Assembly (NCBI GenBank): GCA_963785125.1
Contig: CAWATU010000001.1
Location: forward strand, 558,001-622,000
Direction: 5' to 3'
Length of the DNA: 64,000 bases
From: QHXN01 sp963785125
GTDB taxonomy: Bacteria > Acidobacteriota > Blastocatellia > Pyrinomonadales > Pyrinomonadaceae
In this document: positions 30,237 through 40,851 of the stretch, in pieces
Position numbering within the stretch: the stretch's first letter is position 1
Layout of the letters: every line of letters starts with the position of its first letter
Notes under the pieces: generated by a model
Databases searched by the model: none
Told to the model about the DNA's origin: nothing
What the model saw: only the letters and a program-made list of their open reading frames with translations
Translations under genes and position numbers: made by a program

Positions 30237-31574
30237 TTAACGGCAGCTAGGGCGGAGAAGGCAAAGCCGCACCAAACGTACAATTCTGACAGGCAAGCGG
30301 AAACTAACATAAATGAACATCAAGGTCAACGGCGTGGAAAGATTTAACAGGCCCGTGCGGGGCCTCTTCCCGCCCCCCAGCTCAATGTGTCGGCGTCTTT
30401 CTTCAAGCGCCAGCCGCAGGGGTCGCAAAAGGTAGTACGCGAAAGACATTCCGGCCGGGAGCGGCACGGCCGACAGGTCGCCGTCGGTCGGCGTGAGGAT
30501 GAAGCGCAGGTAGTCGAGCCGTTCCCTCGGGCCGGGCCGTGCGCGCAGGTTGAACCGCACGTTGCTGACGAAGCCGATGGGCACGTAATCGACGCCGTCG
30601 AAGAGCATGACCGCCGTCACTTCCGCCGCGAGCCCGCGACAGGGTTTCGCCTCGGCATCGTTGACAAGACCTTCCGGCAGCCTCGGCCCCGCGAGCCCGC
30701 GCGCGAGGCGCAACACAAGGGACGAACATGCTCTCGACGCGCGCCTCGCGGGCGCGCTTCGGACGTACGGCCAGTCGAAATCCGCCTGTGAGTTGACCAG
30801 CGCCGCCACGTCGCAGACCCACGCCAGGCGCGCCCAGAGGTGCTTCGTCCCATGCACGGCAAGCGCGAGCAGAAGGTCTTCGGGCGAAGGGCAACGCACC
30901 TGCGTCCCGAAGAGCTTCACCGCCGACGCGCGCTCCCAGACGCCTTCGCCAATCGGCACGGCCGCGAAGGCGCGGGCGCGACCTCCCAGTGCAGCTCGAC
31001 GATCATCAGCCCGCCGTCGCGCGTGTAAGCGAGGTTGTGCTGCCGCCGCAGCAGAAACTTCTCGTGCGACGCGGTCGAGCCCCTCGGGCTTCGAGTAGCC
31101 GAGCGTATGGAGTAGCTCGCCCGCGCGCCGCGCGTCGCCGTGCCTGACGATCACGTCGAGGTCAACGTAGCGACGCAGCGTGATGTCGCCGAACGCTGCC
31201 AGCGCGAGCGCGGGGCCCTTGTAGGCGAGCAGCGGCGCCCTCTGCCTCGAACAGTCGCGTGAGTCTCGCCAACTCGCCGGCAAGGAGCGTGTTGCGCGTC
31301 GCGTTCTTGCGAAACTCTTCGCGCAGCCTTCGCACGAAAGTCGGCGGCGTACGCCGTCAACATTTTCGAGCCCCTTATAAAGCAGCGGGAGCACGGCGTG
31401 GCGGCGCGCGAGCAGGAAGAGGTAGTCCCAGTCGTTCGTGGAGCGTGCGAGCGCGGTGACACGTTCGCGGATGGCCGGAGGGCTTCCCCTGTGGGCGCAG
31501 AGCAGCAGCAGCTCGTGCTCGGGCCGGGCCGCGGCGAGTCTGAAAAGCTCCGCGTCGGGGAAGAGTTCGGACAT
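30237..31574 (-). CDS. Nucleotidyltransferase-family protein (NTP_transf_5-like, frameshifted)
   Basis: The ATG at 31572-31574 starts MSELFPDAELFRLAAARPEH. The family core is YKGPALALAAFGDITLRRYV followed by DLDVIVRH, with the paired Asp (DLD) as metal ligands, then ELLHTLGYSKPEG. FGTQVRCPSPEDLLLALAVH and HLWARLAWVCDVAALVNS are also typical. Frame changes near 31340, 31215, 31060 and 30985 largely compensate. Relatives occur in lasso clusters beside HPr-kinase-like and B2 proteins (for example paeninodin), where an adenylating role is suspected. It is the first gene of the minus-strand operon. The last 60 residues may be read-through beyond the true stop. Confidence 0.75.
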   Translation of the reverse strand: MSELFPDAELFRLAAARPEHELLLLCAHRGSPPAIRERVTALARSTNDWDYLFLLARRHAVLPLLYKGLENVDGVRRRLSCEGCAKSFARTRRATRSLPASWRDSRDCSRQRAPLLAYKGPALALAAFGDITLRRYVDLDVIVRHGDARRAGELLHTLGYSKPEGLDRVAREVSAAAAAQPRLHARRRADDRRAALGGRARAFAAVPIGEGVWERASAVKLFGTQVRCPSPEDLLLALAVHGTKHLWARLAWVCDVAALVNSQADFDWPYVRSAPARRASRACSSLVLRLARGLAGPRLPEGLVNDAEAKPCRGLAAEVTAVMLFDGVDYVPIGFVSNVRFNLRARPGPRERLDYLRFILTPTDGDLSAVPLPAGMSFAYYLLRPLRLALEERRRHIELGGGKRPRTGLLNLSTPLTLMFIYVSFRLPVRIVRLVRLCLLRPSCR

Positions 31575-31605
31575 GTGACACGTGCTCTACAAAGGAAGGA
31601 TTAAC

Positions 31606-31673
31606 CACAGAGACACCGAAGACACAGCTTAAAAACAGACTGCTGCTTCAAGCTGTGCTTCGGTGTCTCTGTG
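31606..31673. repeat. Inverted repeat upstream of the nucleotidyltransferase gene
   Basis: CACAGAGACACCGAAG-type sequence at 31606-31630 pairs with 31650-31673 with a single bulged base. The arms contain short quasi-repeats (ACAGAGAC, ACCGAAGAC) of about eight bases. It fills most of the gap between the methyltransferase stop and the operon's first start, so it may end the former or regulate the latter. Confidence 0.6.
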
Positions 31674-31691
31674 TTGGAATTCGACCCTCAC

Positions 31692-32352
31692 TCAGGAGAG
31701 CTTGACGGCGTAGCCGAGGCCGTCGCCGACTGGGCAGCACGACCGAGAGCAGTTGCGGGTGACGGACGAAGATCTGGTTGAACTCGCGCAGCGCCTGCGT
31801 CGAGGCCGTCTGCTCGGGCGAACAAATCTCGCCCGCCACCTGTCCGCCCCACAGGAGGTTGTCCACGATCACCACGCCCGCCCACGCGCAGCATCGGCAG
31901 GGAGAGTTCGAGATACTGCGCATATTCCTCTTTCAACGCGTCGAGGAAGAGCATGTCGAACGTTTCGCCCGCGAGTCTTGGCAGAACTTCGAGCGCGAGG
32001 CCGCGCTCGATGCGCAGCGCCCCGCAACCCCGCGCGGCCGACGATAGTCTTCGCTGCGCGCGATCATCTCTTCGCTCGGCTCGATGGTGACGACCAGGCC
32101 GCCGTCGCCCATCCCGCGCGCGAGGTGTATGACGGAGTAGCCGATGGCCATGCCGATTTCGAGCACGCGGCGCGCGCGGTCGCGCGCGACGGTGATTTCG
32201 ATGAACCGCGCCACCTCGCGGTCTGCGATGGGGACGTGGTGGGCTTCTGCGTACTCCTCCATCTCGGCGAGCAGGCCGGCGTTCGCAGGGAGGAGGCGTT
32301 CGAGGTACTCGGCCTGTTCGAGCTTGACGATGGCGTCGAGACGCGCCTTCAT
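31692..32352 (-). CDS. O-methyltransferase of the CCoAOMT-like family (frameshifted)
   Basis: SAM-dependent methyltransferase. The ATG at 32350-32352 starts MKARLDAIVKLEQAEYLERL. The SAM site is VLEIGMAIGYSVIHLARGM with VVTIEPSEEMIARSE. Beyond a shift near 32030 come ERGLALEVLPRLAGETFDML and FLDALKEEYAQYLELSLPML (metal-binding Asp), and after another near 31885, GVVIVDNLLWGGQVAG, ending in LGYAVKLS with TGA at 31692-31694. About 220 residues, normal for the family. Substrate unknown. It lies upstream of the RiPP operon on the same strand but with a hairpin in between. Confidence 0.82.
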
Positions 32353-32432
32353 CTGCGATGACTCCGCGTCTCAGATTTTTTTCGGGCGGGCGAAGTCTAG
32401 CTCTTCGGGGCCGGGGCAGGCAAATTCACTTT

Positions 32433-33950
<1,518 letters not shown>

Positions 33951-33984
33951 GCCCGAACAAGTTGCACGCCACGTGCCACACTGC

Positions 33985-36273
33985 CTATTGACGAAGCGGC
34001 AACGTCAGCTCAAAACGCGCGCCCTCGCCGGGGCGGGAGGGGGCGAGGCGTGCGTGACCGCCGACCTCCTCGATGCGCTTGCGGACGATGGCGAGGCCGA
34101 GGCCGGTGCCGCGCTGCTTGGTCGTGTAGAAGGGCTCCCAGATGCGTTCGCGCTGGTCGGGCGCGACGCCGGGGCCAGTGTCCGCGACCGAGACCGTCAG
34201 ACGGCCGCCTTCGGCGACGGCCGAGAGGCTCACGCGCCCGCCCGTGGGCGTCGCGTGGAGCGCGTTGAGGAGGAGGTTCGTCAGCGCGTCCCTCAAAGAC
34301 GCCGCGGCCGCGCCGTCCAGCTCTTCGTCGCGCGCACCGAAGTCCGCTTTGAGCGAGACGCCGCGCGCGGCCGCCTCCTTCTGAAAGAGCAGTTGGACGG
34401 AGTCGAGCAGCTCGCCCGCGCGGCGCGGCTCGTCGGCCTGCGGCGCGGTGCGTGCGAAGCTGAGCATCTGTGTGACGCTGCGCGAGAGGCGGTCGGTCTC
34501 GCCGACGATGAGTTCGAGGTCGCGCGCGTACTCACGCTTGAGGTAGTCGTCCTCGCGCAAGACCTGCGCAATCGACTTGATGGCGGAGAGAGGGTTCTTG
34601 ACTTCGTGCGCGACGGTCGCGGCCATCCGCCCGAGCGCCGCCAGACGCTCGCTCTGAGCGATGCGACGTTCGAGCCGCACGTTCTCTTCGACCAGACGGC
34701 TGTCCTCGATGGCGATGGCGACCTGCCCCGCGAGCAGTTCCAGCGACGAGCGAACCTCGTAAGTCAGAGCCTCCGGCGCCGCGTCCACCAGCATGAGGCC
34801 GACGACGCGCTCGTCGCGCCTGAGCGCGTAGGCGACCTCCCAGCCGCGCTCGCTGAGCAGCGGCTCGTCCTCAATCTGCGCCATCCCCGACGCCGTTTCG
34901 AGCGCGAGCACGCGCGCCGCCCACTGCTCATCCTCCGAACGCGCGTGTGCATCAACGTCCTCGACCGTCTCCGACACTTCGGCTTCCACCTTCGTCGTCG
35001 CCGTCGCGCCGCCCTTCTTCAAAAGGCCCGGCACGTTGGCTTCGTAGTGCGACTGTACATTCGTTGGACGCGCCGCCCCCGCGGCCCTTACGTCGCCGTT
35101 CCGACCGCCGTCGCCCGCGCTCTTAGTCGCGGCCTCGTCCCCTTCCCGCACAAGATTTAAAGCCTTGCCCTTCCCACCTTCGTTATCGGAGGCGGGGGCG
35201 GCGATGATGCTCACGCGGCTCAGTCCCAGACTCTCGGCCGCGCGCTCCTCGACGAAGCGCAGGAATTCGTGTAGTTGTCCGTAACGCCCCGCCGACTTGC
35301 CGATGCGCGCCGCGACCTCCCGGAAGAGCCCCGCCTCCTCCTCGAACAGACGCCGGAACCTCTGATCGAGCCAGCGCCGTAGAGGCGCCGCGAAAAGCAC
35401 GAGCAGGAGTATCATCAGCGACTCGACCGCGCCCGGCCTCAAGTCGAAGCGTCGGTCATCCACAGCGCGAGGGTGCGGATGCCGAAGAGGTACGCGACCA
35501 GGACGAACGACGCGAGCGAGGCGAGGATGAGACTCTCTTTGAAGATGAGCCCGAGATAGCGGTAGCGATAGATGTGATACGCGAGCAGCGCCGTCGGCAA
35601 AAGCGACCCGAGGTTCGCGATTGTCTGCAAATAGAGCCCGAGCCGCGTCCCCTGCCCCACGCCCAGCCCGTAGACGGCGAGGATGAGCGCCGCGATGCCG
35701 AGGAACGACGCGGCCAGCGTGTTCAGAAGTCTGCCGCTCCGACTGCGACTTCGACAGGCGCGCGATGAAGAAGTCTGTGCCCGCGACTAAACAGAGCACG
35801 TACGCCGCCCACAGAGCGAACGGCACCAACAGGTGCGACAGCCGCACGAACAACGGCGCGTACGCGCCCGTCCAGAGCTTCGGCGCCGCGTAGACGAGGA
35901 AGACCGACGGCACGTAAGAGAGATAGACGCGCGCTCGCTCGCTCCACGTCAGACCACGGCCGCGCGCGTCGGCCCAGAGGTGCAGATGCAGGTGCAGCAG
36001 CAGCGAGTAGGTCAGCGTCACGCTCATGACGGCGAGCGTGTCGGCCGAGCGCAGCAGAGGCGTCCAACGATCATGCGAGAGACCCAGCATCGTGTGAAGC
36101 ACGACCAGCAGGCTCGACCCGTGCCACACGCCCAGCGCGACGGCCAGCACCAGCAGCACACGCTCCAGACGGTTCAAGCCGCGCCGGCTCCGCCCCAACA
36201 GCGCCGCGATCAGGAAGTGCAGCGCCGCCGCCGTGCTGTACCCGATGAGCTGTAGGATTTCGAGCAGAGCCAT
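33985..36273 (-). CDS. Membrane sensor histidine kinase (internally frameshifted)
   Basis: Predicted sensor for the sigma-54 regulator downstream. The N-terminal half is polytopic (about seven helices, for example AALHFLIAALLGRS and LLRSADTLAVMSVTLTYSLL), then a GAF-like segment, the phospho-acceptor LGRMAATVAHEVKNPLSAIK, and an ATPase with LTNLLLNALHATPTGG, VADTGPGVAP, PFYTTKQRGTGLGLAIV. Two compensating shifts at about 35750 and 35445 hide helices such as YRYLGLIFKESLILASLA, so residues in that interval are misread in the continuous frame. The insert around 34930-35200 is low complexity. Confidence 0.85.
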   Translation of the reverse strand: MALLEILQLIGYSTAAALHFLIAALLGRSRRGLNRLERVLLVLAVALGVWHGSSLLVVLHTMLGLSHDRWTPLLRSADTLAVMSVTLTYSLLLHLHLHLWADARGRGLTWSERARVYLSYVPSVFLVYAAPKLWTGAYAPLFVRLSHLLVPFALWAAYVLCLVAGTDFFIARLSKSQSERQTSEHAGRVVPRHRGAHPRRLRAGRGAGDAARALFADNREPRVAFADGAARVSHLSLPLSRAHLQRESHPRLARVVRPGRVPLRHPHPRAVDDRRFDLRPGAVESLMILLLVLFAAPLRRWLDQRFRRLFEEEAGLFREVAARIGKSAGRYGQLHEFLRFVEERAAESLGLSRVSIIAAPASDNEGGKGKALNLVREGDEAATKSAGDGGRNGDVRAAGAARPTNVQSHYEANVPGLLKKGGATATTKVEAEVSETVEDVDAHARSEDEQWAARVLALETASGMAQIEDEPLLSERGWEVAYALRRDERVVGLMLVDAAPEALTYEVRSSLELLAGQVAIAIEDSRLVEENVRLERRIAQSERLAALGRMAATVAHEVKNPLSAIKSIAQVLREDDYLKREYARDLELIVGETDRLSRSVTQMLSFARTAPQADEPRRAGELLDSVQLLFQKEAAARGVSLKADFGARDEELDGAAAASLRDALTNLLLNALHATPTGGRVSLSAVAEGGRLTVSVADTGPGVAPDQRERIWEPFYTTKQRGTGLGLAIVRKRIEEVGGHARLAPSRPGEGARFELTLPLRQ

Positions 36274-36296
36274 CGCCGCTAGAGTCTAATTGCTAA

Positions 36297-36347
36297 AGAG
36301 GCTGGAGGCCAGTTAGGAACCACGCTCCCAACCGGCCTCTAGCCTCT
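36297..36347. terminator. Hairpin between ompA-like gene and kinase
   Basis: AGAGGCTGGAGGCC at 36297-36316 pairs with 36328-36347 with a few mismatches. It lies 24 bases upstream of the kinase start and 19 bases after the OmpA-like stop on the minus strand, so it probably ends the OmpA-like transcript. Confidence 0.55.
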
Positions 36348-36365
36348 CACAAAAGAGCCTCGCCC

Positions 36366-37953
36366 TTACTGTTGTCCGTTCGCAGAGACCGCGTCGCCCG
36401 CCGCGGGGGTGAGTGTGATTTCGATACGGCGGTTGCGCGTACGGCCGGCCGGAGTCGTGTTGGCGGCGACGGGGGTAGAGCCGCCCATCCCGTTGGCCTG
36501 TATGCGCGCGCCGTCCACGCCCGAAGAGACGAGGCGTCCGGCCAGAGCCTCGGCCCTGTCCTGCGAAAGCCTCTGCAATTCGGCGGCATCGCCACGCGCG
36601 TCAACGTGCGCCTCGATGCGCACGCGCAGGTCGGGGTTATTGGCGAGGAGTGCGGCGAGCGGGTCGATGGTCGAAGCCACGGCCTTCGGCGTCAACTCGG
36701 CCGCGCGCGCGCCCGCCCAGAGCGTGTCCGGCAGGACGAGAACGAGCCCCTGCGAAGACTCCTTCACCGTGCCGAAGCGTGCGAGCGACGACTTCAAGGC
36801 TTGCAAGCGCCTCCTGCTGTTGCGTGGCGCGGCGCTCGGCTTCGGTGCGGGCCTGCTCGGCGGCGCGCTCGCCCTCCATGCGCGCGAGCTTGAGGCGCGC
36901 GGCGTCGCCTTCGGTGCGCACCCCGGCCAGCTCGTCGCGCAGCCGCGCATTCTCGTTGCGCAGCTCGCGCAACTGCTGGTTGGCGTTGGCGGCGTCGCGC
37001 TCGGCCATCTCGCGCGCAGACTCTTCGCGGCGCAGAGACTCGCGCAACTGCTGGATGGTGCGCCCGGCCTCGGCGGCGGTCTCCTCGGCCTCGTTGATGG
37101 CGCGGTCGCTCGCGGCCTTCTCGTCGCGGCGCTTGCGCGCGGCGGCGCGCAGCTCGGCCGTCTCTTCGGCCTTCACGCCGAGGCTGATGGCGCGACGCGC
37201 GAGCGTGTCCACCTCGGCCTCCGATTGGTTGAGACGCCAAGCGTTCTCCGCCTGTTCGAGCATTGCCTTCGCCTCGTTCAGCTCCTGCGTCGCGTCGCGC
37301 TCGGCGCCGCCGTAGCGCGCGAGGGCGATGGCCTGTCGCGCGCCGAGCAGCGAGACGGGCGTGCGCAGCATGTCCCGGTCGGCGATGTCGGGCACGCGCG
37401 AGTCGCGAAAGTAGTCCGAGGTGTTGCCGATGTACTGAACGGGCACGGTCGAGATTTGCGCATCGCCGGGGTCGCGCGGCGGGAGGTTCTCCAGAACAAC
37501 CATGCGCGAGGGCGTGCGGACGAGGTGGTGCGGCTCGGCGGTGACGATGAGCGCGAAGGTTTCAAGCGGCGTCGTCACGTCGATCTTCGTGTCGATGAAG
37601 TTGCTGCCGCTGCGCTTCAGCTCGCCGAGGTTATCGGCGCGACCCTCGGGCGAGATGGCCCACAGGACATAGGTCGTGTAGATGCCGCCAACCTCGTAGG
37701 CGCGCGGCAGGTTGTCCACGCTCAGCTCGACGCGCGTGTTGCGGCGCCCCGTGCGCCGCACTTTGGCCGAGCCCGACAGGCGCGGCAGGCGCGTCGTCCC
37801 ACGGAACTTCAAACTTACGGTCTGTTCGAGCGGGTAGGAGACGGCCACGGTCTCGCGCCGGCTGTCGGCCTGCGCGAAGGCCGCGGGCGCAGATAACATG
37901 AGCGCGAACAGCAACGCCGCCGCCACGCGTAAAGGAGAGCCATCGAATCTCAT
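36366..37953 (-). CDS. OmpA-family outer-membrane-associated protein with long coiled coil (one frameshift)
   Basis: Exported protein expected to anchor the envelope to peptidoglycan. The ATG at 37951-37953 gives a signal peptide (VAAALLFALMLSAPAAFAQA). Residues about 35-210 are beta-rich (SLKFRGTTRLPRLSGSAKVR, YEVGGIYTTYVLWAISPEGR). Residues about 230-385 form an alanine/glutamate-rich coiled coil. After one shift near 36805 the OmpA C-terminal domain reads LVLVLPDTLWAGARAAELTP, RIEAHVDARGDAAE, LSQDRAEALAGRLV, and TPAGRTRNRRIEITL. Total about 528 residues. Overall design resembles OmpA-like Acidobacteria proteins with an extra N-terminal domain. Confidence 0.82.
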
Positions 37954-38105
37954 AAGAACTTACTCCTTCTGTTCGTGTGAAGTGGGCGCGCCCCGGGGAG
38001 CCAGAAGCTGACGGCGCCGTGAACAAAGTCTACAGGATGATTGATGCTCCGCCACGCCCGCACAGTTGCAGCAAAAAGACCAAAACCCTCGTTGACGGTC
38101 GGGCT

Positions 38106-38261
38106 TCAGCCGCGCGCGGCGCGGCGCTCGTGGACGAACTGCACGACGCCGATGGCGACGGCGCAGAGCAGGAAGATGTGTATGAAGCCTTCCTTGCCCA
38201 GCACGAATTTTCCCACGAGCCACGCGGCGAAGAGCGACGCGGCGAACAGACGGACGTACAA
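38106..38261 (-). CDS. Small two-helix membrane protein (51 residues)
   Basis: A short frame from TTG at 38259-38261 encodes two hydrophobic helices (LFAASLFAAWLVGKFVLG and FIHIFLLCAVAIGVVQFV) and ends HERRAARG with TGA at 38106-38108. The length and layout are those of the lmo0937/DUF5670-like minimal membrane proteins. The start is uncertain because no ATG occurs in frame. It lies between the OmpA-like and FG-GAP genes, all on the minus strand. Function unknown. Confidence 0.5.
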   Translation of the reverse strand: MYVRLFAASLFAAWLVGKFVLGKEGFIHIFLLCAVAIGVVQFVHERRAARG

Positions 38262-38312
38262 GTTAAACCGAACCCCTTCGCCTGACGTTTAAGACGAACC
38301 CTTCCACAAACT

Positions 38313-39939
38313 TCACTTCGCAGCCGTCTTCACAGAGCCTTTCGGCAGCTCAACCGCGCGCAGCCCCGTGCCCGCCGGGTCACCCCCGACGAGCCACCCC
38401 CCGCCGCCGAGCGCGGGCGTGACGACGAGCGAGCGCGTGCGCCCGTCCGACTTATCCGCGGACACCTTCCCGCTCTCCTCGACGCGCATCACGAGCGACC
38501 CATCGCGCCCGGAGAAACCGAGCGCGAACGTGCTGCCCGTGCCGGGCACGATCACGTCGAGCACGTTGTCGCCGTTCACGTCCGCGAAGGCCGCGGACGA
38601 CGCCGCCGCGCCGCCCTCTGCGAACCAGCGAACGGTGCCGTCGTCCGTGCCACCAGCGCGACGCGTCCCTTCTTCGTCACCATCACGATCTCGGTGCTGC
38701 CGTCGCCGTCCACGTCCGCCGACGCGAGCGCGCCGCGCACCGAGTCATCCTCGGCGCGGATGGCGCCGAGCACCTTGAGGTCGGGCACGCTCAAAGCCCA
38801 CAGGGCGCTGTTGCCGCCGACGGCCAGGAAGGCCATGTCGCCGCGGCGATCGTGACGAGCGGCGCCGTCGTCACGTCCTCGTCGATCTTAGCCTCTGCGA
38901 TGACCTGCCCGTCCGCGCCGCGGAACTCGACGCGCCCCTTCTTCACTCCGAGCAGCACGCCGCGCTTGCCGCCCGCCTCGAACGGATGCGGCTGACCCAC
39001 GACCTCGCCCGAGAGCTTCTGGCTGGCCGTCACGCGCCCCGTGAGCGGGTTGATGACGTAGAACATCTCCGGCCCTTCGGTGATGACGACCAGCTCCTGC
39101 TTGCCGTCGCCGTCGAGGTCGGCCGCCACTCCCGCCGTCGCCGTCCCTTCCAGAGCCGCGCGCCAGGTCTCGCGCCCCGTGTCGCCCAATAGCGCACGCA
39201 CGCCGCCCTGCGTCGCTACGACGACGTACGCGCCGCGCACTGGGTCACCGATGACGAGCGGCTCGAAGTTGACGGCCTTCGGGCTCGGAGTCTGCCCGGC
39301 GGCGGTCGTGTTGTAGCGCGAAGTCCAGAGCGAGATGCCGCTTGCGCCGTCCACGGCGAAGACGCGGCCGTCCGCGCCGAGGCCGACGAAATCGACGACG
39401 CCGCCCGGACGCAGGTTGGCCGCCGCGACCTTCGCAACTTCGCCCGTCGCCACGCGCCACCCCGTCGCATCCGCGGGCAGCATGACGCTTGCCACCTCAA
39501 CCTTCTGCTCGCTGCCGAGCGTGACGCGCTCGGGCCGCGAGTAGGCGACGCTCGTCTCGGCGGCGGCCGGCGCGACGCGCCAGAAGTAGTTGCCGGGCGG
39601 GAGGTCTTTGACGACGTACTGCCGCCCCTCGACCGCCTGGTCGAAGACCACATCCTCGAACTTCTCGTCGGTCGCGAGCTGGAGCCGGTAGCGGTTGACG
39701 CCGGGCTTGCCCTGCCAGCGCACGAGTATCGACGGCGGCATCTGTGTCGCGACCGGCTTCTGCGTCGAGTCGGGGGTCGTTGAAGGGTTCGGTAGAAGTT
39801 TCGCGCCGGGCTTGACCTTCCCGCCCGACTTCTTCTGCTGCGCGCTGACGACGTAGCCGCCTTGCATGGTGAAGAGTAAGGAGGCGAGCGTGAGCGCGCT
39901 CAAGGCCAGTCGGCGGGGCTTGTGGGTTCGGTGGATCAT
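38313..39939 (-). CDS. Exported FG-GAP/VCBS-type propeller protein with fibronectin-like domain (frameshifted)
   Basis: The ATG at 39937-39939 gives a signal peptide (LTLASLLFTMQGGYVVSAQQ). Residues about 65-145 look like a fibronectin type III fold (ILVRWQGKPGVNRYRLQLAT, LPPGNYFWRVAPAA). The rest is a propeller with calcium-type repeats: AADLDGDGKQELVVITE, SADVDGDGSTEIVMVTK and NGDNVLDVIVPGTG. Shifts near 38835 and 38600 divide it. The end is TAG/TAA at 38313. The start overlaps the OmpR-type regulator's stop (ATGA). A periplasmic or surface structural role is likely, with no enzymatic residues seen. Confidence 0.78.
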
Positions 39940-40640
39940 GGGGCCTCGTTCAGTTTATAGCCGACGCCGCGGACGGTCAGGACGTATTGCGGGTTCTTGG
40001 GGTCGGGCTCGATCTTGCGGCGCAGGCGGTTGATGTGCGGGTCTACGTTGCGCTGGTAGCCTTCATACTCCGTGCTCCACACCTCGTCGAGCAGGTCGTT
40101 GCGCGACCACGCGCGGCCGGGCTCGCTGGCGAGCCGTTCGAGGATGTGAAACTCCAAAGGCGTCAGCTCGACGCGGCTACCGCCGACCGTGACCTCGTGA
40201 CGACGCTTGTCGATGACCAGCTCGCCGACCTCGATACGGTCTTTGCGCTCGTCATCCGGCTTAGCCGACCACTTGCCCGCGCGCCGCAAAAGCGCCTCGA
40301 CCCTCACCTCAAGCTCGCGCGGGCTGAAGGGTTTGGCCAGGTAGTCGTCGGCGCCGGCCTGAAAACCCGCGACCTTGTCATCGACGCCGTCGTGCGCGGT
40401 CAAGAACATCGCGGGCGTCTCGACGCCGCGGTCGCGCACGCGCCTCAAGAGTTCGAGCCCGCTCATGCCGGGCATCGTCACGTCGAAGATGAAGCAGTCG
40501 AAGCGGCCCGAGACCGCGTGTTCGAGCGCCTCCTCGGCGCTCTCCTTCTCTTCGACCTCGAAGCCGAGGCGCCGGAAATACTCTGCGAGCAGCATCCGCA
40601 TGCTCAGGTCGTCATCGACGATCAGAATCCGAAGGCTCAC
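39936..40640 (-). CDS. OmpR/PhoB-type response regulator
   Basis: DNA-binding response regulator of 234 residues from GTG at 40638-40640. The longer in-frame ATG region upstream is non-typical. The receiver begins LRILIVDDDLSMRMLLAEYF with the phospho-Asp in DCFIFDVTMPGMSGLELL and the Lys in DDYLAKPFSPREL. The winged helix contains ELTPLEFHILERLASEPGRA, VDPHINRLRRKIEPDPKNP and VLTVRGVGYKLNEAP. No histidine kinase is adjacent. It is translationally coupled to the FG-GAP protein gene. Confidence 0.92.
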   Translation of the reverse strand: MSLRILIVDDDLSMRMLLAEYFRRLGFEVEEKESAEEALEHAVSGRFDCFIFDVTMPGMSGLELLRRVRDRGVETPAMFLTAHDGVDDKVAGFQAGADDYLAKPFSPRELEVRVEALLRRAGKWSAKPDDERKDRIEVGELVIDKRRHEVTVGGSRVELTPLEFHILERLASEPGRAWSRNDLLDEVWSTEYEGYQRNVDPHINRLRRKIEPDPKNPQYVLTVRGVGYKLNEAP

Positions 40641-40752
40641 ACGTCCCACCTGTCCGATTTGTCGTGGTAGAGCTTGGCGCAGCCAGTTCCCGCGTGCCGG
40701 GATTATAACGCATGAAGCGCGAAATGGCGCGTCCCTCGGCCTTGACCATTCC

Positions 40753-40782
40753 TTGACGCCCCGCGCCCCGGCTCCGTATAGT
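40753..40782 (+). promoter_or_regulatory. Probable sigma-70 promoter for the ABC exporter gene
   Basis: TTGACG (40753-40758) and TATAGT (40777-40782) are separated by 18 bases, each with one mismatch to consensus, 70 bases upstream of the exporter ATG and in the divergent gap with the response regulator. Confidence 0.55.
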
Positions 40783-40851
40783 TTGGTTTTACCGAGAGGC
40801 GGCACGAATCTTCCCCTCCAAACCAGCAGACGACAAGCGGGCGACTGTTTC

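Noticed and set aside
24085..31574. Classical lasso peptide cluster
   Set aside because: No asparagine-synthetase-like cyclase is visible in any frame in or around the locus, and the peptides lack an evident Gly/Cys/Ser-1 core with an Asp/Glu at position 7-9 following a Thr at the penultimate leader position.
35040..35200. Low-complexity insert in the histidine kinase as a separate gene
   Set aside because: It is in the continuous reading frame between the GAF-like part and the kinase core and shows no start or ribosome site of its own.
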